A stretch of DNA of 64,000 bases from Diabrotica undecimpunctata (Eukaryota > Arthropoda > Insecta > Coleoptera > Chrysomelidae): positions 77,439,141 to 77,503,140 of the forward strand of contig NC_092806.1 in assembly GCF_040954645.1 (NCBI RefSeq). Reading direction: 5' to 3'. The notes under the pieces were generated by a model. That model ran no database searches, was not told the DNA's origin, and saw only the letters and a list, made by a program, of their open reading frames with translations. Below, piece by piece: positions 1-10,828 of the stretch (position 1 is the first letter of the stretch; every line of letters starts with the position of its first letter). A program made the position numbers and the translations under genes.

Positions 1-1803
1 CCTATCGAGGCGCCAATATTGATTCAGATCATATTCTAGTTGGCACAAGAATTCGGGCTAGAATCTCAAATGCGAAGAAGGAGGGAAGTACTAAAACAAG
101 GCGCCTTAATATTGAACTCCTCAAAAACCCGCAAACGCTAGAAAGGTTTCAAAACTATATCAAAACTAAATACATAACTAAAGAGAATCTATCAATTAGT
201 GAACAATGAGAAATGTGTAAAAATTATATTAAAGACGCAGCAAATAACATTCTAGGGCCGCAAAGACCACCACCACGCAATTAGTGGTTCGATGCTGAGT
301 GCGAGGACATTACAAAAAGAAAGAATAATGAATATAAACTGATGCAGCAAACAAGAACCCGAGAAAAAGAACAAAAAATATAAAGATCTCAGAAGAGAAG
401 AGAAGTACATCCATCAGAGAAAAAAGCGAACTTATGAAAATAGAATATTGGAATAACTTGAGGCATTAAAAAAGGAAAATCAAACAAGAAAATTCTATAA
501 AAATCTAAATAAAGCAAGAAAAGAATTTAAACAAGGATCGGACTATGTAAGGATAAGGAGGGGCATATACTCAATACAAAAGAAGAAGTATTGAAAAGGT
601 GGGTGGAACACTATTAAGAACTACTTACTATCGAAGTAGAAGATTCAAATCAACCACCCCCAGGAGCAAGCAACAATACAATACACCATTGGAGTCTCCA
701 TAAATTCAAGAAGTACGGGATACAATAAAACACCTAAAAAATAATAAATCTCCAGAAAATGATGGTATACCCGCGAAACTTATTAAATGTGGAGGTGCTA
801 CTCTGACTAATCACATATATAAAATCATACTGAGAGCCTGGAATGAGGAACAAATCCCGGAAGAGTGGTGTATTGGGAAAGTTTGCCAGCTACACAAAAA
901 GGGTGATCAATTGGAATGTAGAAACTATAGAGGAATAACCCTCCTTAATACAGCATACAAAATATTTTTGAGTATTTTATATGGTCGCCTGAGTGCATAT
1001 TCAGAGGAGCTTCTTGGCAAATATCAAAGTAGTTTTAGGCCTGGTCGATCAACAACAGACCAGATCTTTGTGCTAAGGCAAATACTGGAAAAAACCAATG
1101 AATTAAAAATATCGACATATACCATATTTTCGCAGATTTTAAATCTGCCTATGATAGTGTCCTAAGAAATAAATTGTATGAAGCCATGGATGAATTCCAC
1201 ATCCCCGATAAACTGATAAGATTGGTTAAGGCTACAATGCGTAAAGTTTTTTGCAAAGTCAAAATACAGGGCGAACAATCACAGGCATTTGAAACGTATG
1301 TTGGGCTGCGACAGGGAGATGCGCTGGCGTGTCTCCTTTTCAACATAGCTCTGGAAAAGGCGGTCAGGGATGCCCAAATAGACAACACAGGAAACGTTTT
1401 TAATAAATCATCCCAAACTTTGGCATGTGCAGATGATGACCTAGTTGCCCGCACAACACGCAAGCTAGAAGAAATGTATACCACCTTGCCAAACGCCTCA
1501 AAAAATATGGGCCTGCAAGTAAATGAGAAAACTAAGATAATGGCATCAACACCCAACAATAGAGCCAGAAACATCGGCCACCACTTCACGGTTGATAACT
1601 CTACCTTTGAAGTGGTGGACAAATTCACATACTTAGGCTCCCTGATTACCAAGGAGAACGTCATGACGGAAGAAATCAAGCGAAGAATAATCCTAGCAAA
1701 CAAATGCTATTTTGGACTGCGTAGACATATGAGAAGCAGAAACTTAAGCCAAAAAACAAAAATAACCGTATACAAAACCCTTATACAACCAGTGTTGACA
1801 TAT
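1..1803 (+). pseudogene. RTE-like LINE, endonuclease tail plus reverse transcriptase (5' part of a split element)
   Basis: Decayed ORF of a non-LTR retrotransposon whose product would nick the target and reverse transcribe its own RNA there. Seen: the end of an APE-type endonuclease at about 3-50 (NIDSDHILV, the SDH motif), then a linker with stops near 208 and 282. The reverse transcriptase runs from about 715: NYRGITLLN (about 922-950), FRPGRSTTDQIF (about 1036-1070), motif A FADFKSAYDSV near 1128-1160, reached only by a frame change, GLRQGDALACLLFN (about 1303-1345) and the ADD active site at 1429-1437. The frame ends at PVLTY (1803), where a DNA transposon interrupts it; it resumes at 4885. 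Frameshifts and stops show it is dead. RTE-like assignment is inference, from the very short 3' end and TGA-repeat tail near 5325. Confidence 0.85.
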
Positions 1804-1832
1804 CTTTAGTTCAGAATTATACTGTTGTATGT
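1804..1832 (+). repeat. Left terminal inverted repeat of the 1804-4880 transposon
   Basis: Matches the reverse complement of 4852-4880 at 27 of 29 positions (mismatches at positions 2 and 7). ATAT precedes it at 1800-1803. Confidence 0.9.
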
Positions 1833-1866
1833 AACATTTTTTGCAAAATCGGTTTTATGGAATTAC

Positions 1867-2130
1867 TAAGTCGTATGTGTCTTAGACTTTGCTTCCCGAG
1901 AATTTTAGTATTCTATATCACATCCTGTGAGTTTGGCAACCAGAAATACATAATTCTATTCGGATGAATTTTAATTATTAAAGTTACATAGTTGTATGTA
2001 TCAGCTACACCTCGGCAACTCTATAAAACTGTTTGATTTAGAGTAACTTAGTTGTATGTGTCACATACAACTTTGTTATTTTACGTTTGCATTTCAAGCA
2101 GCTGAGTATTACGCACATACAACTTTGTTA
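1867..2130. repeat. Left subterminal repeats (AGTTGTATGTGT type)
   Basis: The motif AGTTGTATGTGT or its complement recurs near 1870, 1990, 2050, 2062 and 2114, and also inside the terminal repeat near 1824. The right end repeats it near 4620, 4663 and 4850. Such clusters commonly serve as transposase binding sites; that role is inferred here. Confidence 0.6.
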
Positions 2131-2393
2131 CAATAGTAGTTTGTTATGACAGATAGATGTATGAACAATTGAAATAACGGGAAACTATAAACTTGTGTGT
2201 ACTTTTTGTGAATAATCGATTAAATTGTGTGTGGATAGGGATTCTGAATAATTAAATTAATTTATATTTCTAAAATAAGGAGTAATTGAAACTTGAAATA
2301 CCAAAAATAAAAAAGTGAGGTTAGTTTTTATCTTTTCAGAAAAATGTTTTGCTAACTTTTGTGACTTTTAGGTTCACTCTTATTTTATTTGTA

Positions 2394-4514
2394 ATGGATT
2401 GCAAATTAGCTAATGCGAATTCAGATTCTAAAAATGAAAACTTAAAAGATTTAGAGTAAGTTTTTCTTTATTTATTTTATATGGTAACGAAATTTTCAAA
2501 CAAATTTAATTATTTTAGCACAGTTCGAAAAAGAAAAGTACAGGATTTCACTGAAACTATAGATAATATATACCCTACTGACGATGAAAATAAAGAAACT
2601 GACATGTCTCTTGGATGTGAAGACTTCATAGATTGCCATGGTTATGATTCAGATAGGGACAGGGAATATGTACCAATTGTTTGTGGAGAAGACTCTAGCG
2701 ATTCTAATAGCGATGCTGAAAAACCCATTGTTGCTGCAGTTGCAAATAGAACCGAAGGTGTGACTACTCAAATCGAGTTATCCAAAACACCAACTCGCAA
2801 AAGACAGAAGAACCCAAGTACTTGGAAAAGTAGTATCAGAAAAGCGGCACATGACGCAGGAAAAGAATACATATCTGTTAGAAGAAAAGTTGTTCCAGCC
2901 AAAAAAATAAAAACAATAAAAGACTGTACATCTAAGTGTTTGTATAAATGCCAACAACTTATTACAGAAGATGAAAGGGGACAGATTTTTCAGCGTTTTT
3001 ACACTTTAACAGAACATGCAAAGAGATTATTTCTATTAGCAACCTCAAAAAAATTCATTGTAGAACGACATAGAAAAAATAAAAATGATCAAAACAGCAG
3101 AAGAAAACAGACATTTAATTATTACTTTCAAATAGGCAGTCGAGAAATTCAGGTCTGTAAAACCTTTTATTTGAGCACCTTATCAATCAGTCAAACCCCT
3201 GTATACACAGCTCATTTGAAAAAGGACATTATTTCAAACACACCTGATATACCTGCCCAAGGAAAACACATAAAATATAAGATACCTGAAGAAGATGTCA
3301 ATTTTGTTAAGAAACACATAGAATCATTCCCTGCAGTAGAATCTCACTACTGTAGAGCTAATACACAACGACGGTACTTACAGTCATCTTTGAGTATTAA
3401 AAAAATGTATAATCTTTACTCCGAACTTTGTAATGAATCCAATAAACAACCAGTAAAAGAGTCTTTTTATCGGCAACTAGTTTGCAATGACTACAATATT
3501 TATTTTCATGTACCTAAGAAAGATCGTTGTGATCTATGTGAAGAGATCAAACTAAAACATAAGGAAGGTATATTATTGGAGGCTGAACAATCAACAGTGT
3601 ATGATCAGCACATACAAGCAAAGAATGCGGCTCGTGAAGAAAAAACGAAAGATAGAGAAACTCACAATAATTTTTTGGTGTTTGACTTACAAAATGTCTT
3701 GAGCTGTCCTCATGCTGAAGTAAGTAACTTTTATTATAAAAGTAAGTTAAATGTTTACAATTTAACTGCAATATTATCCAAAACGAAACAAGTGTACTGT
3801 GCCTTGTGAAGTGAAGCTCTTATGGGTAGAAGTGGCAACGATATAGCAAGTGCATTGATCAAAATTCTAGAAGCTGTTTTTAGAGATCATCCCAATATGA
3901 AAACCATAGTATTGTGGAGTGATAGTTGTGTACCACAAAACAAAAATTCCCTGATGTCTGCAGCGATTGCGTCCTTTCTAAAAAAGAATTCAAACATCGA
4001 ATCCATAATAATGAAGTTTTCATCTCCAGGTCATTCGTGCAATCAAGAGATCGATGCAGTTCACAGCTGCATAGAGAGAGTTTTAAAAAAAGCAGAGTAT
4101 TATTCTCCGTTATCTCTTTTACGGTTGCTGTTAAAGGTGAGTTCTAGAAAGCCTTACAAGATAATGCAATTGAAAGAAAACGATTTTAAGGACTTCAAAT
4201 CGTATGCTCTTCAATATAACTACAAGATTATACCATTTACTCAAGTAGTTGCATTACAATTTTCACAATCCATATTTGAAATGGGATATAAAGTGAGTCA
4301 CGCACATAGTGACTGGAAGAAAGTATCCATCCGCAATTTTCGACCTACTAGAACTAACTGCGAAAAGAAAGAATTTATCAAGGAACCAACTCGTTCATTA
4401 GTCACAAGATTACTTCCTCAAAACAAAGTTCAGGCCATCAAAAGTATGTTTAAGTGGATGCCAGAAGTGGATAAAGCTTATTATACATCTATACTCCCCA
4501 AAAACAATATGTAA
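2394..4514 (+). pseudogene. Transposase of the 1804-4880 element (DUF7869-like), one premature stop
   Basis: Likely spliced gene. Exon 1 is 2394-2455 (ATG GAT TGC...), the intron 2456-2518 (GTAAGT to TTTTAG, 63 nt), and splicing joins in frame to TVRKRK. The N-terminal region is acidic and Ser/Asp-rich. The middle has C-x2-C/C-x3-C-type pairs (TSKCLYKCQQ, DRCDLCEEI). The core has FDLQNVLSCPHAEVSNFYY, then WSDSCVPQNKN and SSPGHSCNQEID, which look like the acidic-residue stations of an RNase H-fold transposase and resemble uncharacterised arthropod DUF7869 proteins. A single in-frame TGA (3807-3809) splits the ORF; frames on both sides agree, so it may come from a Trp codon. Full length would be about 690 aa. 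The function assignment rests on context (inverted ends, target duplication). Confidence 0.72.
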
Positions 4515-4617
4515 TAATGTATGGTGTGTATACCACGTAAACATAACTATATAAACACGTTTTTTTATCTTTTTCTGTAAAGTTATAACCATATATTTCA
4601 CAATTATTTTCATCACA

Positions 4618-4860
4618 AAGTTGTATGTTAGTATATTAAATAAAAAAAATGAAACTACATAGTTGTATGTGTTTTTTTGTTTTACAAAAATTTCGAGAAA
4701 AACATTGTTTTTCATATTCTTTGTCTTCTAAATGTAAATAAATACATCTATATTAGCAAACTTTAAAGCGATACAAAACTAGGTGTACCCGTTTCTCCGT
4801 TACAGTGAAGCATTTTTTGTTTTTCATTTTTCTCAAAACTTAGTTTACTGCACATACAAC
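4618..4860. repeat. Right subterminal repeats of the transposon
   Basis: Copies of the TTGTATGT motif near 4620 and 4663, with its complement at 4850, mirror those at the left end. The stretch between is AT-rich with an AATAAA-like site near 4640, which could end the transposase transcript. Confidence 0.5.
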
Positions 4861-4880
4861 AGTATAATTCTGAGCTAACG
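4852..4880 (-). repeat. Right terminal inverted repeat of the 1804-4880 transposon
   Basis: Reverse complement of 1804-1832 with two mismatches. It is followed by the second ATAT copy at 4881-4884. Confidence 0.9.
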
Positions 4881-4884
4881 ATAT

Positions 4885-5325
4885 GGGTCGGAGACATGGA
4901 CCATTTCCAAGGCAGATGAAAACCTCCTGCTTATATTTGAACGAAGGATCCTGAGAAGAATATTCGGTGGCATCTGTGAAAATGGTGTTTGGAGAAGGAG
5001 GTACAACTACGAGATATATAACAGATATAAACATATATTTGGTGGTAAAGACGTAGTATCCCTTATAAAAATAGGAAGACTAAGATGGGCAGGACATCTG
5101 GCAAGAACAGCAGAAAAACCCTCCTAGAAGAATCCTTATGTCACAATCTGTGGGAAGTAGAAGTAGGGGTAGGCCAAAACTCAGATGGAGAGATTGTGTA
5201 GATGAGGATGGTAGAAAAATAGGCGCAGCAAACTGTCAACAGTTGGAAATGGATAGGACTGATTGGCGTAATAGACTTGCGAAGGTCGAGGCTCTTTTAT
5301 AGGGCTGTAGCACCAATGATGATGA
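4885..5325 (+). pseudogene. RTE-like LINE, C-terminal part continuing from 1803
   Basis: Continues the interrupted reverse transcriptase ORF: GSETWTISKADENLLLIFER, then RRILRRIFGGICENGVW, then RLRWAGHLART, the thumb and C-terminal region typical of insect LINE proteins. Frameshifts and stops follow from about 5120. The 3' end is very short: a stop near 5298 is followed almost at once by a TGATGATGATGA tail (5315-5325). Simple-repeat tails and almost no 3' UTR are known traits of RTE-clade LINEs, supporting that placement. Confidence 0.82.
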
Positions 5326-5339
5326 TGAAGTCTTGAAGT

Positions 5340-6097
5340 TGATTATGATATTTAATCCAAGTAGTATATAGATCTTGTGGGATTGATTCATCCCAATTAA
5401 GTTTGTGTTGCCACTAAGTAATGCATTTGGCTATGATTACTATAGGTTCAACTAATCCTAGCGGGTAGAATATTTGAGAGACACAAGATAGGATTTTTCG
5501 TTTAGTTGTACATGAATTATGAAGAGTTTTTGTTTAATATTTTTACGTATCAGAGTGAGAGTTCCAAAGGAGACCTAAAGTTTTATTATTGCAGTCCTCA
5601 CCGAAGTTTAATGTGACATTAGCATCTTCACATTGTTCAAAAAGTACTTGCGCTACATTGCACATGAATTTACGGAGTGAAAAGCCACCAGAATTGAATA
5701 TTTTATTATATATAAGTGATTCAAAGGTATCTTTTAAATAGCCATTGCTCAAAATTTCCATCAAAGGATGGCAAAGATATAGATGGTATTTTAACGTGTT
5801 GTGTTTCTATTGCTGCATTTGAAACATTAGAATTGCTGCTCGAGAGTGATGCATTGTTTAAATGTTTATCATTTGAGTCAATTAGGATTGTTTGACACTC
5901 AGAAGCGATATTAAAATAACTGTTTTCGAACTCTAGACGTTCGTTCTCATTTATTATATCATTAGTGGTGTCTTAAAAATTAGGACTTGCTTTTGTTTTT
6001 TCTTTGTGAAGTTTTTAAATTTTGTTATCTGAGATTTATAATTTCTACGAGTGATATGAAGCTTTATAAGTTCAGAATCAAATTCATCATTAGACAT
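5340..6097 (-). pseudogene. BEL/Pao retrotransposon relic: gag start joined to the end of reverse transcriptase
   Basis: Minus strand. A gag-like N-terminus starts at 6097 (MSNDEFDSELIKLHITRRNY) and, through frame changes, reaches IPSISLPSFDGNFEQWLF near 5755, a motif seen at the start of BEL/Pao gag capsids. Immediately after, in another frame, comes the C-terminal reverse transcriptase region: GGFSLRKFMCN, KTLGLLWNSHSD, then SQIFYPLGLVEPIVIIAK and HKLNWDESIPQDL, all characteristic of BEL/Pao pol. The capsid, protease and the RT catalytic part are missing, so a large internal deletion (junction near 5740) fused the two. Multiple stops; non-functional. Confidence 0.75.
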
Positions 6098-6886
6098 TTT
6101 AAATATTGATTAATAAAAAAACAAGCAGGATTTACAAAGAAATAATGCAATAAAGTACAATTGTTGTGAATTGTCTCCCTTCTACAGCACAAGTAGCGGG
6201 CCAGACGTTGGAACTGGCATGTAGACTAGGATTAAATAATCCTTCGTCGAAACAATTTTCTAAGTCGAAATTGTAATAATAATGCTTGATGAATTTAAGG
6301 CCACTTTATTTTTGGTTGCACTGTTACAAATGATAGTTATTTACAAAAGTATTTAATTAAAACTAAACTATTTACTTTTCTGTTATGTACAGAAAGTTTA
6401 CGTAGAGCACGTGTATTTTTACACAAATCTTGAGATGTAGCTACTTTCAGGTACGAGAACGAAGTCTGGTGCGAGTAAGAACCGAGAGAGAAGTCTTGGG
6501 TGTAACTAGTGTCCGTCACGAGGATCGGTAACGAAGTCTGAGAGTGGAGTCTGGTATGACTATCCCACTTGAGGATCGAGGACGAAGTCTCTGAATGCCG
6601 CTTTAAATCAACCTTTTATATGAACAGAAACCGCCAATTTTTCAACGGTTTGTAACGAATTTTAACGTTTCAAATGGTGGGTTCTCATAAGCCTCTTTTT
6701 GTATACATTTACGAAGAAATTGCATAATAATAAAAGAATAAAACTAAAAGATTGTATTGTCGTTTTACGAGTTTCGAGAACAAGTAAACGTTGTTGGCCC
6801 AGTCCTAGGTAGACAAAAAACTTGTTTTTTGTAACGAATTAGCGAAGCGGTTGGTACAAGGAAAAAACGTTCATGGCCAGTTGTGG
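6098..6886. other. Non-coding stretch with ACGAAGTCT repeats, possibly BEL/Pao LTR remains
   Basis: No gene seen. Four degenerate copies of a unit containing A(C)GAAGTCT occur near 6454, 6483, 6519 and 6569. Because it sits upstream of the minus-strand gag start, this may be the leader or 5' LTR of the BEL/Pao relic. I could not find a second LTR copy. Confidence 0.3.
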
Positions 6887-7006
6887 TCATAAAAATGATA
6901 ATAATAATAGTCTCCCGTTTCATACCGCTTCGCGGCTTTGGGAGTATAGCAGGGTAGTCTGCTATATCTAGGGCCTACGGTATACGGGCCTTTCATAAAA
7001 ATGATA
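6887..7006 (-). mobile_element. 5'-truncated tRNA-derived SINE (3' part only) with 14-bp target duplication
   Basis: The body at 6901-6992 is the reverse complement of the last roughly 90 bases of the SINEs at 28022 and 48541 (shared block from GTATACCGTAGGCCC to GGGAGACTATTA). TCATAAAAATGATA occurs exactly at 6887-6900 and 6993-7006 as a target-site duplication. The tRNA-like head is absent, so this copy was 5' truncated at insertion, as expected for LINE-mediated retroposition. Confidence 0.85.
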
Positions 7007-7482
7007 ATTGTTTATATTGAGAAGAGGAGAATTGGCGGTAAAATAATATCGAAGTGTGTTTGGACACCAAAAGGAACAACCTCTTTTAGCGGAGTTTTAA
7101 CGGAAAACGAACGAGACAAAAAACTCGATTTATTTGAGCTGAGATATACCAAAAATAAATAGAATATATTTTCGTGTTTTATTAATAATTGTAACAAAAT
7201 AAGGAGGGATTATGGTGACATGTTAAGACTTTAACAACAATGTTAAAAAAAGGTAGAATATTCAGTAACAATTTGTTTATTGTATAATTAAGCAAAACGT
7301 TTAAGAATTAATAAAATTATAGATATCAAGTCGAAACAAGAATGAAATCATAAGAGTAGACATTGAACGCATTTAGTGACCTGTAAATCTTGTTTCGCAC
7401 TTGACCCTTATCAAATCGTCGGCGGTATATGCTTTATCAATAGAGCATAATTATGTAGGATCAGCTAAAACGCCGCATACGA
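7007..7482. other. AT-rich stretch without recognisable gene
   Basis: No coding region or repeat family recognised. The last part may belong to the Tc1 relic that becomes readable at 7483, but no reading frame survives. Confidence 0.3.
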
Positions 7483-7641
7483 CAACTAAATCCCGTTCCA
7501 AATACGATAGAACAGCTTCGGCTTGCTGCAAAGGATAAATGGAATGCAGTTCCCCAAGAATATGTATAAAATTTACCTGCCAGCATGCCGAGAAGGATGC
7601 AAGCAGTAATAGGAGCTAGAGAAAGGAACACTCGTTACTGA
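7483..7641 (+). pseudogene. Tc1/mariner transposase relic, C-terminal end
   Basis: About 50 codons ending in TGA at 7639-7641. Readable as QLRLAAKDKWNAVPQEYV, one stop (near 7555), then NLPASMPRRMQAVIGARE and NTRY. The SMPRRxxAVIxA block and the -NTRY end are typical of Tc1-family transposases. It differs clearly from the Tc1-like copy at 10829-12294. No catalytic domain or inverted ends remain visible. Confidence 0.75.
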
Positions 7642-9348
7642 TCATGCACTTGTTTTAGTTAAAAAGACTTGTTTAATCAATTTATATTAGCATTTAAGTT
7701 TAGAGTAAAATAGCCTTATTTACCTAACATTAAGCATATTTTTCTCCGCATAGAAACTAAAAAAATTGTTCATTAAACATTGTTAAAATAAACTTCTCCT
7801 TACAATAAACGAATTGTTTATTGTTTTATTTTGTTAAATAAATGTTATTATTTTAACGTTGTACCCCAGTTTAAAAAAAAAGAGCAAACAAGGGCGCTCT
7901 ATCTTGAAACTGTATTGAGTTTTTTGAAGAACGCAGCTGGCCTTTTCATTCGGCTATCCGCCCTCCTCTTACTCTAGTCGGAAATAAAAGTACTTTTTGT
8001 TTACAAAACTCCTGTTTAAATATTTTTCAATAATTTTGTTTGCTGAAAGTTTTGTTAAAATGATTTGTCATAAAAGATTGGATAATTTCAGCCAATAATG
8101 TTGTTAATTAACGTAACAGTCATTAAAAAAAGGGACTCCTAAAGGTCGTAGGACCTCTTTTTTTTTTCTAAAAGTTGTGTTTTTAACCAGCTTTCCGAAT
8201 ATTTTTAGCCGTTTCCGTAAAACCTAATTTTACGGAATTATTGTAAATGTTTATAGGCTTTAAAAGTGCTATTTATTATTAAATCTTATTGTGTGCATAA
8301 ATGAAATTTTTTTAAACTTTTTTTCCATAGACTAGTCATATACGTCTTAACAAAGAAAATAAGCTCCGGATTATTCAGATACATTTAGTAAAAATATCTA
8401 GACCGAACTTAAAAATTAGCTTATTTTTCAAAAAAACTACTCAGGTACATTTAAACAAATTTTAATAAATAATAAAAAAGTTATTAAACAATATTCAAAA
8501 ACAGCGATTTTATTGTTCATTTTCCAATAACTTTGCAATAACTATTTTAATTTAGCATATCTCATTTTGTGTATCTTTTTTTCTGAAAAAGTTGTCTGTT
8601 GACGTCAAATCTCTAAATAAACAAGTTTTTTAGTTATGAGCAAAATAATGCGTTTTGATTGTTTATTTAAAAATATTTTTATTAAAAAATTGATGAATCC
8701 CTAGATGAGAATGTATGTCATAAATCCGACATAATGTCAGTTTTTGACATATGATATTATGTATAAGCCCAGACTGTGTAGAGCATCCATGTGAACGCCA
8801 TCCATCGAAGGCTAGATTATTGTCAAATTATATAGGCATTTTTAGATTTCTAAATGCAGAGCAGTACCTCAGGTACCAATGTTATCACTTCACTTTATGC
8901 AAATTATCATTATGCACACACTAACCATTAAATTTAGAACTTGACACTTCAACACTAACACACCAGAATTAACTTCTCATCGTTCTCTTATAATACAATA
9001 GCATATTCTCCAGTAGCAACAGCACCGCCCGCCCCGAACTACAGTCGTCAGAATCATCCGGAATTATACGCAGGAGCTTACGAGATGAGAAACAAAGTCT
9101 GACAAAGTGAGGGTGGCCAGCCACAACAGCAGGGCTCTCCGCCTCCTGACTATCCTGGCACTCCTTTAGTTAATGTGTCTTCGTCGTTTTTGCTCGTTCA
9201 TCAAGTAGGCAGAACGAACGTGGACAAAACGGAAGAGAGTGACGCCGGCTCTACTGTTTAGGTTAAACATATACATATATATTATCGTCATTTTTTAAAA
9301 GGCAGCTCTGATCAGGGTTTTAACAAATTACAGTAAAGATTGATTTTG

Positions 9349-9351
<3 letters not shown>
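7642..9351. other. AT-rich non-coding region with one short dispersed repeat
   Basis: No gene seen. About 8646-8712 (TTTTGATTGTTTATTTAAAA through GATGAATCCCTAGATGAGA) recurs inverted at about 19655-19712, so it is part of an interspersed repeat of unknown type. The rest shows only A/T runs. Confidence 0.4.

Positions 9352-9434
<83 letters not shown>
9352..9434. repeat. (TA)n microsatellite
   Basis: About 41 uninterrupted TA units. Open frames reading IYIYIY across it are artefacts. Confidence 0.97.
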
Positions 9435-9437
<3 letters not shown>

Positions 9438-10828
9438 TTATTTTTGTATCTGACCTTCGAGTGCGCAGTAACAAAGCGATAAGTAGTGGGAGATACTGCC
9501 ATAGCGTACCATCTTTATTACTTTTAGTATGTGACGCAAAATGAAATTTTTCATTATATTTATATATAAATGTTTAGTTTTATGGACGATACAGTATTTA
9601 CTAATATTTTCTAATTATAATGCCGCTACAAAAATTTAAAAAATTAAGATACAATTTTTTCAGTAACACAGAAATTTTATAGCATTATAATTATAGTTGC
9701 ATATATACATTTTGGTTTACTTTTTATGAAAACTGCACAGGGCGTGTTGATTATTAACTTTTTTGGGAGAGAGGGAATTTAATTATATTTCATCATTCAT
9801 ATTATAATAATAAAAATAATAACATCATTCCTATTCAATTACACTAAACTTTCTTTAATCCGGCACCCCCGGGATTTAAACATGTTTAATAATCAACAAT
9901 AAACAACATATATACACATCAAAATCTTTAAAACCAGTTCTGGATTTTTTTTTCATTATCATACATTTAGAAGCACTAGTTTTAGTTTAATAAGTATACT
10001 ATGTTATATAAGTATTAAGTTTATTGATTAACCAAGCTTTTTGCCTTATGGGGGACTTCTCAAGTCCCCCGTAAATTAAAAAAATCTATAAATACTGGCC
10101 ATTGGTAACTCACGCTATCATGTTCTTATCGTGTTAGTTACATATTGTGCAGAACAGTAAATAAAACTGGTAAAGTCAACATCTCTTATGGGGAAATGTT
10201 TAATTTTTTATTTGAAGTGCTCTTTTCGCATTTGACCTTAACACCTTAAAGTTGTGTCGGACAACTAAGCCGGATCATTGGGTGCGGATTAGATAAAGTT
10301 TATTGTAGATAACAATGGAAGTGGGTGTGGTGTATTATTCTATGTGGTATTTAATACATTTGTCTGTCTTGTTTAAAATCTATAAAAAAATGTTTAAAAA
10401 CTTGGGTTTACCCCCAAAAAAGTTGCTGAAAAGTCACCAGATTCACATTTTTTATTTTGACATTTACTCTACAATTAATTCATTAGATACTTCAGTAGTT
10501 CTTAAACACAATTCTATTGGTAATGACAAAAATGACAGTTTATTATAAATTTAAAGACTTTTTTTAATAAATTTCAATTTAAGTCATTAACCGAAGTGTT
10601 TTATTTTTTTTAGCAGACCTTTGTAGTTACGATACAATATCGCTGTAATTACTAAGAAAAAGAGAGATTGGTATTGCTGTCAAAACATAACCTAACAACA
10701 ATATTCGCTTGTACTTAATACTGCATTTATATTTGAAATAAGGTACTAGAATGTAGTTTTATTAAAAATTTATTTGTATACAAATATTAAAAGTAAAAAT
10801 AAAAGTAAAACTACAACAAAAAAATATA
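9435..10828. other. Non-coding region with a perfect short hairpin
   Basis: No supported gene. GGGGGACTT (10050-10058) and AAGTCCCCC (10062-10070) form a perfect 9-bp stem with a 3-base loop in otherwise AT-rich sequence. No tail or partner sequence suggests a known RNA. A 77-codon open frame at 10315-10548 has no recognisable similarity. Confidence 0.4.

Larger units (their letters stand above)
1804..4880 (+). mobile_element. 3.08-kb DNA transposon with 29-bp inverted ends and 4-bp target duplication
   Basis: Complete cut-and-paste element inserted in the LINE reverse transcriptase. Its ends are inverted repeats (1804-1832 and 4852-4880; core TCAGAATTATACTGTTGTAT). ATAT occurs just outside both ends (1800-1803 and 4881-4884). 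Removing the element plus one ATAT restores the LINE frame (PVLTY then GSETW), which fixes the boundaries independently. It carries one spliced transposase gene with a single premature stop. Four-base target duplications are known for Sola-type transposons; that superfamily label is tentative because I assign the protein by general resemblance only. Confidence 0.88.

Noticed and set aside
9320..9502. Protein reading IYIYIY
   Set aside because: Translation of a (TA)n microsatellite; the same applies near 25400, 27800, 41700 and 50250.
10050..10070. Rho-independent terminator
   Set aside because: Perfect GC stem but no T tract, and the genome is eukaryotic.
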